Below, piece by piece: positions 50,508 to 55,232 of a stretch of DNA of 55,232 nt. This DNA is from a bacterium (lineage in GTDB: Bacteria > Bdellovibrionota_C > UBA2361 > SZUA-149 > JAQTWB01), in NCBI GenBank assembly GCA_028689495.1, contig JAQTWB010000013.1:1-55232 (forward strand). The letters run 5' to 3'. A program made the translations under genes and the position numbers. The notes beneath the pieces are model-generated. The model worked only from the letters and a program-made list of their open reading frames with translations. It had not been told where the DNA came from and searched no databases. Position 1 is the stretch's first letter, and the number at the start of each line of letters is the position of its first letter.

Positions 50508-53228
50508 TCAACTCAACCCATCGTCAAGATTTAAACTTCGACCTTGCCTCTGTTTGCTTCGCATTGCGTCCACTTCTCGCCGCCGATTCGCCAAATCTTC
50601 AGCACCAAAAGGAGCCATCACAACAGCTTCCTGAAGTGCCTTAAAAAAGTCTCCTTCCTTTTCTTCCAGCAGATTGGCAAAAAGCTGATTATCATCCCCG
50701 TTATTTGTCGAAACCCAGTAAAACGAAGATTCAAGCGGCAAAGAAAGGGCAGACTCACCAATATCAGAATATAGATAGAACTGACTCTCAACTCCCTTTA
50801 GGGTCTGCAAACGCATAATAATATCCACCTGTTGTGGATTCAGGTGAAATGCCTGAGCAGTGAGGTGAAATTTCGACGGATCCTGGCGCAAAAAGATTTT
50901 ATGTGAGCTGTTCTGAACAATCGCTTGTCCACCTTCACCCACATAAAAATCTTCGCCGGACTGCGAAGCCGCAATGACAATCCCCTTTCGTTTCCGATAC
51001 AGACGAAACGCCGCTTCCACGACACCAGCCGCAGTTTTACCGACAAGATCGTGCGCTTCGTCAAAAACGAGCACTTTACGGGTGTCAAGCTCCTGTGGAT
51101 CGTTCATCACCTCATCCGCCCAAACCATGGCAACCTTGAGAAACACGGCTCGCAAGCTGGGGTTTCGGCTAAGTCCTTTAAGGTCAAAAACTACAAAACG
51201 TTCGTTAAGTTTTAAAGCTCCGGGGCGATCGAAAAATCGTGCATAGGTCCCTTCCCCGTAATATTCCTTCATCATTATCGCCAGTTCCTGACGCATACGG
51301 AAGTTATCTTCGGTTTCCTTCGGACGCGGTGGCTCGCGCAATACTTTCACCACGTCACGCAAAAGAAACTCTCGATCACGTTCACCATGGCGATAACGAT
51401 AATGCGCTTCCATCAGTGTCTCGACAACTTCATTCCTCTGCAGGCGAGTAACTTGCGAATCCTGATCCGTCGCCATACTGAGAACAATATCAACACAAAC
51501 ATCAAAAATGTCTTTGAAGTCACCTTCATGTTTGTCTGGATCCATCTCACCAAGACGCGAAAGAAAGTTCATTGCCGGCGCCTTGGAAGGAGTTGCCTGA
51601 TATACGATCCCACCGAAAAGATTGGCCAGACGCTCAAAACCACAAGGCTGGTTCGGCATCCCCTTATCGAAAATAAAACAGATTGGCGGTTTTTTCTCCT
51701 TTTCACCACTTGGCCTGAGGGAATAATGTCCTCGTCCAAGAGTGATAATCAAAAAGCAAAGAAGGTAACTTTTACCAGCTCCTGAAACGCCTGTAATAAT
51801 AACGTTAGGCGCTACGCTGGAATCATAAAGATCAAAATGAACCAATTCCTTGTTCCAGAGGCTTGGTAAAATGAACAGAGCATTCTTGCTGCCTTTCCAG
51901 TTACCCCACATCGGTAAAAGTCGACTGGCCCGCGAAGACTGAATCATGTTCGTCCAGCCCGGACCATCAGTTGAGGGATCGTAAGCCCCAGGTAAGGCAT
52001 TAACCAGAACTCCCATATCGCTGATCATATGCGAAAGTCCGCGAGCACCATTCAGTGATGGAAACATCGTCAACACTTCGCTGCCGGCACGACGAGCATC
52101 ATCGAGATTCTCGGTAATCTGCACATGATGCACACCAGCTCTGACAAGCTGAGCCCGGTTAGCATATATTTCCTGCCGGGCCCGCCTGATTGTCGCAATC
52201 TGCTGCACAATTTTCTGGTTAGGACGTCCTTTTGCGGAGAATTCACGCAATCCGAGCGTAGCGTCCAAAGTATCAAGACGCCTTAACTGCTGTTCAATCG
52301 TGTCTCTACTGATTGTGACACTGAAAATTGATTCCATCGGCGTGCTCTGTAGAGGAATCGTCATCAGCGGCAAACACTGCTTGGGCGGTTTAACCATACT
52401 GACCGTATGATAGACACGGCCATCTTTTATCAGATATCCATCCTCGGGGTGAACGGCTCCGGTATCTGAAAGCTGGTTACTAAGAAAGTCATAAGGATCA
52501 TATTCAGGAGACGGTAAGGCATTATTCCTGCCTCGACGAAATTTTCCGCCCTTGGTGCTACGGCGATTTAATAACGGGTAAAGGATGTCAATCAGACCTT
52601 GCCCGTCAACCAAACTGGGAATCATCCCCAAATCAGCAAGGCGAGCGATACGCCCATCAACTTCCCCGCGAAATGATTCAACGAACTTGGAATACTCTTC
52701 ATGTCGACCGGTCTGCTTCCCTGGGTCGCCTGGCCCGGTAAATACCGCCTTTATCGAAGTTTTAATCTTCTCCAGCGTACTTACCCCAGCCCATGGAGGA
52801 TCAAAACGAAAGCTGACAAGAAGTTTAATTTTCTTTGGCCGACCAAAGCGCTTGGCCGAACGTGAAGCGTTGCGATACATCCGCACCCAGCGACCGGCCA
52901 TCCATCCGGCTACCCCATCAAGTGGATAGTCTCGCATGGATTTATCAAGGATATCCTCAATATCAAATGTGGTAATCCAGTTTACCTGCAAGGAGATTCG
53001 CTGATCCAACGAATCGATCATTTCCTGAAAAATACCGCAAAGCTGAAAAGCTTCAACGTCTGAAGTAGAAGTAAGCAAAAGCGGATGCATCTCGTAAATC
53101 GACCAGATAGAGGCATCCGCGTGAAGAAACACCTGTGCCTGTTCATCCCACTTGACGTAGGGCAGTAACTTATTGAAAAGGCCTTCATCGTGATACAGCC
53201 TCTGTCTTGTAAGTCTACTGATACTCAT
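50508..53228 (-). CDS. traC: Type IV secretion ATPase, TraC/VirB4 family
   Basis: A 906-residue ATPase that would power pilus or substrate assembly at the inner membrane. The N-terminal 250 residues (L-L-P-Y-V-K-W-D, A-S-I-W-S-I-Y-E-M-H-P) match the TraC N-terminal domain of F-type systems. The Walker A motif is T-G-V-S-G-A-G-K-S-Y (Lys486) and Walker B is K-V-L-V-F-D-E-A-H-D (Asp723, Glu724). The late A-A-S-Q-S-G-E-D-F-Y and Q-N-S-S-H-K-I-F-L-R-Q segments are also typical. AGGAA precedes the ATG. It is in one operon with the TraV-, DotD- and TraB-like genes upstream and the lipoprotein pair downstream. Confidence 0.88.
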   Translation of the reverse strand: MSISRLTRQRLYHDEGLFNKLLPYVKWDEQAQVFLHADASIWSIYEMHPLLLTSTSDVEAFQLCGIFQEMIDSLDQRISLQVNWITTFDIEDILDKSMRDYPLDGVAGWMAGRWVRMYRNASRSAKRFGRPKKIKLLVSFRFDPPWAGVSTLEKIKTSIKAVFTGPGDPGKQTGRHEEYSKFVESFRGEVDGRIARLADLGMIPSLVDGQGLIDILYPLLNRRSTKGGKFRRGRNNALPSPEYDPYDFLSNQLSDTGAVHPEDGYLIKDGRVYHTVSMVKPPKQCLPLMTIPLQSTPMESIFSVTISRDTIEQQLRRLDTLDATLGLREFSAKGRPNQKIVQQIATIRRARQEIYANRAQLVRAGVHHVQITENLDDARRAGSEVLTMFPSLNGARGLSHMISDMGVLVNALPGAYDPSTDGPGWTNMIQSSRASRLLPMWGNWKGSKNALFILPSLWNKELVHFDLYDSSVAPNVIITGVSGAGKSYLLCFLIITLGRGHYSLRPSGEKEKKPPICFIFDKGMPNQPCGFERLANLFGGIVYQATPSKAPAMNFLSRLGEMDPDKHEGDFKDIFDVCVDIVLSMATDQDSQVTRLQRNEVVETLMEAHYRYRHGERDREFLLRDVVKVLREPPRPKETEDNFRMRQELAIMMKEYYGEGTYARFFDRPGALKLNERFVVFDLKGLSRNPSLRAVFLKVAMVWADEVMNDPQELDTRKVLVFDEAHDLVGKTAAGVVEAAFRLYRKRKGIVIAASQSGEDFYVGEGGQAIVQNSSHKIFLRQDPSKFHLTAQAFHLNPQQVDIIMRLQTLKGVESQFYLYSDIGESALSLPLESSFYWVSTNNGDDNQLFANLLEEKEGDFFKALQEAVVMAPFGAEDLANRRREVDAMRSKQRQGRSLNLDDGLS

Positions 53229-53329
53229 TGAATTTCCTAGCTCTTGCCTTCTTTAAAAGAACTTGACCTGATTTAACCTTCCGCGCCAATTGACCTGCAG
53301 GACTCCCTGCAAAGAGCCACCATCTTTCG

Positions 53330-53833
53330 TTACGGCTTCAACTGCGGCTGCATCCGCGAGTCAATCACCCTTAACACTCTCTGCTCATGATCAAACTCTC
53401 CGACAATATTCCCCTGCCGCGAAATTTCGGCAAGGATTTCCTCGACTGTCCCCTCCATGAGGATCGAAACTTTCCGTGTGCCTACTTCTGGTGGATAAGA
53501 CCAGCGATAACCAAGTGCCTGAGCAAGAGACTCTATAGTTTCAGCGACCGACGAATTGCGCAGATCAAACTCCACTGTTGGCAAAAGAAATGGTGCCGTA
53601 TTCTTGTTGCGAATCGGTGTTGGCTGTGAAAGATGGCTCCACATCATCCGCCCATACACAGGCTCCGGCAGAGTTCTTTTGTGCACGACAGGGTAGTACT
53701 CCCTGGTCACTTCAATCTCATCCATATTACGCGGTGGCCGTTGTTGCGTGCCGCAGCCAACTGCAAAGCCAAGCGTGGCAATTATGGCCAACATCCACTT
53801 ACCGGCCTGTCGATGATAACAGCTGAAATTCAT
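53330..53833 (-). CDS. DotD-like lipoprotein with secretin-type N0 domain
   Basis: A signal peptide ends at G-F-A-V-G-C, a lipid attachment site. The C-terminal half (V-E-F-D-L-R-N-S-S-V-A-E-T-I-E-S-L-A-Q-A-L-G-Y, then V-S-I-L-M-E-G-T-V-E-E-I-L-A-E-I) is a secretin N0/STN-like domain, the feature of DotD in Dot/Icm (type IVB) systems and of some conjugation lipoproteins. About 167 residues matches DotD. Its start overlaps the stop of the TraV-like gene as TAATG. It would join the outer-membrane core complex. The sequence is distant, so TraK/TrbG-type alternatives are not excluded. Confidence 0.6.
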   Translation of the reverse strand: MNFSCYHRQAGKWMLAIIATLGFAVGCGTQQRPPRNMDEIEVTREYYPVVHKRTLPEPVYGRMMWSHLSQPTPIRNKNTAPFLLPTVEFDLRNSSVAETIESLAQALGYRWSYPPEVGTRKVSILMEGTVEEILAEISRQGNIVGEFDHEQRVLRVIDSRMQPQLKP

Positions 53834-54276
53834 TATTTGTCCCCATAAACCCAGGGAGTGGCACCGCCCGCTCCTCCGCTTTTCTGATCCAGCTGCTCTT
53901 CCATCTCAAAGGCATCCTGAACTGCCCAACGGTCATCGCGAACCTTGAGAAAGTAATAATGGGAAGGAACCAGGTCACCATTCTTATTAAGGTGATCCGG
54001 TATCCACATCATACGCACGACAGCAGGATTTAATACAGGTTTATATGGTTGTGGAGTCTGAGCCCTTTCATATTGCTTCATCACTTCAAAAGCATGCCTG
54101 GCCCGTTCATCAGCAGATCCCTGCTCGCCATTATCTTCAAGAATCGCCTTGTTACTTCTCTCACCCAATTCCACTTCCGGATCTCCACCGTGATATGGAT
54201 TAGCGAGATCGGAAATCGCCTGACTGCAGGCAGAAAGGGAAAGCAGCAGGGCAAAATGTATCAGATGCTTTTTCAT
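53833..54276 (-). CDS. TraV-like lipoprotein
   Basis: Start at M-K-K-H-L-I (54276) gives a clean lipoprotein signal ending L-S-A-C; an in-frame ATG at 54300 would add eight residues. The C-terminal half (P-A-V-V-R-M-M-W-I-P-D-H, G-D-L-V-P-S-H-Y-Y-F-L-K-V and R-W-A-V) resembles the conserved end of TraV-type lipoproteins of conjugative systems, which form the outer layer of the VirB7/9/10-type core. It lies directly after the TraB-like gene and before the DotD-like gene, as expected for a core-complex operon. Confidence 0.6.
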   Translation of the reverse strand: MKKHLIHFALLLSLSACSQAISDLANPYHGGDPEVELGERSNKAILEDNGEQGSADERARHAFEVMKQYERAQTPQPYKPVLNPAVVRMMWIPDHLNKNGDLVPSHYYFLKVRDDRWAVQDAFEMEEQLDQKSGGAGGATPWVYGDK

Positions 54277-54341
54277 ATCATTCACTAATGCTCTTTTCAT
54301 TAATCAAAGGCCATCGCTTCTGGCTCGTTAATCAGGAGAAA

Positions 54342-55232
54342 CTAATCAAGTGCGGTGTAAATCGATTCATCGCCAACATCCGCGCAATCTTCTTCACAAA
54401 GATAAACCTCAACCGGACTGGAAAATACTGCCGCAGCCTCGCGGCCAGACAGTATTTCAACTACTGGCACCAGTTGTTCCAAGCGATCGATTAAAACGTC
54501 GACGAGACGATTATTCGCCGCAAGAATCCCTTGACCGACCGAATTACCAAGATCTGCGCTTGTCACCTCAACATTAGCCGAATCGCTGACATTGATGTTT
54601 TCTTTAGTGTCCGTCGCTCGCGCCAACAATGCCGAACTGACGGTAGTTCCAGCCGTTGCCAGTATCAACTGCCCGAGCTTGTCGATCACTTTACCCTGCA
54701 TCCCGCGAATCCCGTCTTCCCCGACAACCCAGCCATCAACATTGACGACCGAGCGCCGCCCGTCCTTGTGGCGAAGAGCCAGACTTGTCAGACGAAATAT
54801 GGCCCGCCCATCAGTTTCCGATCCTTGTGCTGCTGCGAGCAAGCGCGCCTCTCCCAAATCAAGGGTGCTGCCATCAGGTCCCGAAATAGGACCTGACAAA
54901 CGAAACACAACTGGATATGGAGTGCCGTCTACTGGCGCATTGACGCCGGTCAAAAGACGAACACGCACCGAGTCACCCGGTGCGATAAAAGCCATTTTTT
55001 TCGGTCCGACCTTGGCCGCTGGTGGTGGTGGTGGGACAGTCGCCTCTTCCAACCCAAATGTCGTCGGACGATCGTTTACCTTGGGCATGCCCATACCATT
55101 ATTATTACCGCCAGAAACGGCAACCGATCGATTCTTGATATCATCAAGCATTGATTCAACGTTATCCAGACGATCCAGTGTCGGCGCAAACAAATCTTTC
55201 ACTGTGTTTTCCAGATTCTGAACCCGGGCCTG
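54342..55232 (-). CDS. traB: TraB/VirB10-like core-complex protein, 5' end beyond the window
   Basis: The frame runs off the window end, so the N-terminus, including the expected inner-membrane helix, is missing. The visible part starts in a coiled coil (R-V-Q-N-L-E-N-T-V-K-D-L onward), passes a P-P-P-P-P linker and enters the VirB10/TraB beta domain: P-G-D-S-V-R-V-R-L-L-T-G-V-N-A-P-V, Y-P-V-V-F-R-L-S-G-P-I, E-A-R-L-L-A-A-A-Q-G, V-V-N-V-D-G-W-V-V-G and the amphipathic antenna region L-I-L-A-T-A-G-T-T-V-S-S-A-L. This scaffold bridges inner and outer membranes. The acidic, Cys-containing C-terminus (L-C-E-E-D-C-A-D) is a local extra. Confidence 0.82.
   Translation of the reverse strand, partial: QARVQNLENTVKDLFAPTLDRLDNVESMLDDIKNRSVAVSGGNNNGMGMPKVNDRPTTFGLEEATVPPPPPAAKVGPKKMAFIAPGDSVRVRLLTGVNAPVDGTPYPVVFRLSGPISGPDGSTLDLGEARLLAAAQGSETDGRAIFRLTSLALRHKDGRRSVVNVDGWVVGEDGIRGMQGKVIDKLGQLILATAGTTVSSALLARATDTKENINVSDSANVEVTSADLGNSVGQGILAANNRLVDVLIDRLEQLVPVVEILSGREAAAVFSSPVEVYLCEEDCADVGDESIYTALD

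Noticed and set aside
1-55232. tRNA or rRNA genes, possibly as integration targets
   Set aside because: I saw no cloverleaf with a TTCRANY loop or rRNA-like stretch on either strand by eye; a covariance-model scan would be decisive.

Overview
The window reads as chromosomal sequence of an uncultivated, flagellated Gram-negative bacterium, most likely a gammaproteobacterium. The pointers are a thiopurine methyltransferase, a Gcr-type membrane protein, DUF6502, DUF423, the DUF3570/DUF4266/ApbE/TlpA cluster, a periplasmic Cu/Zn superoxide dismutase and a PEP-CTERM-like protein. I saw no tRNA, rRNA or CRISPR array. This placement rests on recognising protein families by eye, not on a search.

Layout. 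1-4.1 kb: end of a Gcr-family membrane protein, a truncated IS transposase, and a two-gene glycan operon (glycosyltransferase plus UDP-galactopyranose mutase). 4.4-12 kb: a 1901-residue secreted SBBP/Ig-like repeat protein, a hairpin-rich gap and an unrecognised 371-residue protein. 12-15.1 kb (minus): a GT-C-like membrane protein, an exported protein with an acidic Asp/His tail, and DUF6502. 15.1-20.6 kb (minus): a redox cluster of TlpA-like thioredoxin, DUF4266 lipoprotein ending in GCGCN, DUF3570 outer-membrane barrel, ApbE flavin transferase and DsbD. The barrel carries a D-S-V-S-G-A-S motif that resembles an ApbE flavinylation site. 21.3-26.2 kb: small or unknown proteins, sodC, tpm, a 3 x 115 bp tandem array and copies of a palindromic interspersed repeat.

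26.5-36 kb is the most plastic part. A 919-residue protein with a transglutaminase-like Cys/His/Asp arrangement has its 3' end duplicated twice downstream (34.7 and 36.0 kb). These copies bracket a FG-GAP/HAF repeat protein, an unrecognised basic protein with a 440-nt hairpin-containing leader, a frameshifted SBBP protein and a DUF2971 gene. 36.1-45.2 kb: ABZJ_00895-type membrane protein, PLP aminotransferase, DUF423, two exported proteins, flgL-flgK and a second GT-C-like protein.

45.4-55.2 kb (minus): part of a type IV secretion system. It has a TraB/VirB10-like core protein (cut by the window end), a TraV-like lipoprotein, a DotD-like lipoprotein, a TraC/VirB4-like ATPase, two tandem paralogous lipoproteins sharing a W-E-E-P motif, a small single-TM protein, a PH-domain membrane protein and a coiled-coil/SH3 protein. 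Downstream lie a MqnC-like radical SAM gene with a DUF3465-like partner and a pilin-like two-TM protein. No relaxase or coupling protein is visible, so conjugation cannot be separated from effector export here.

The strongest leads are the gene-3'-end direct repeats, the possible flavinylated outer-membrane barrel, the mixed TraB/TraC plus DotD secretion locus with its paired lipoproteins, the palindromic repeat family, and the hairpin-containing leader plus unknown protein at 31.5-32.7 kb.
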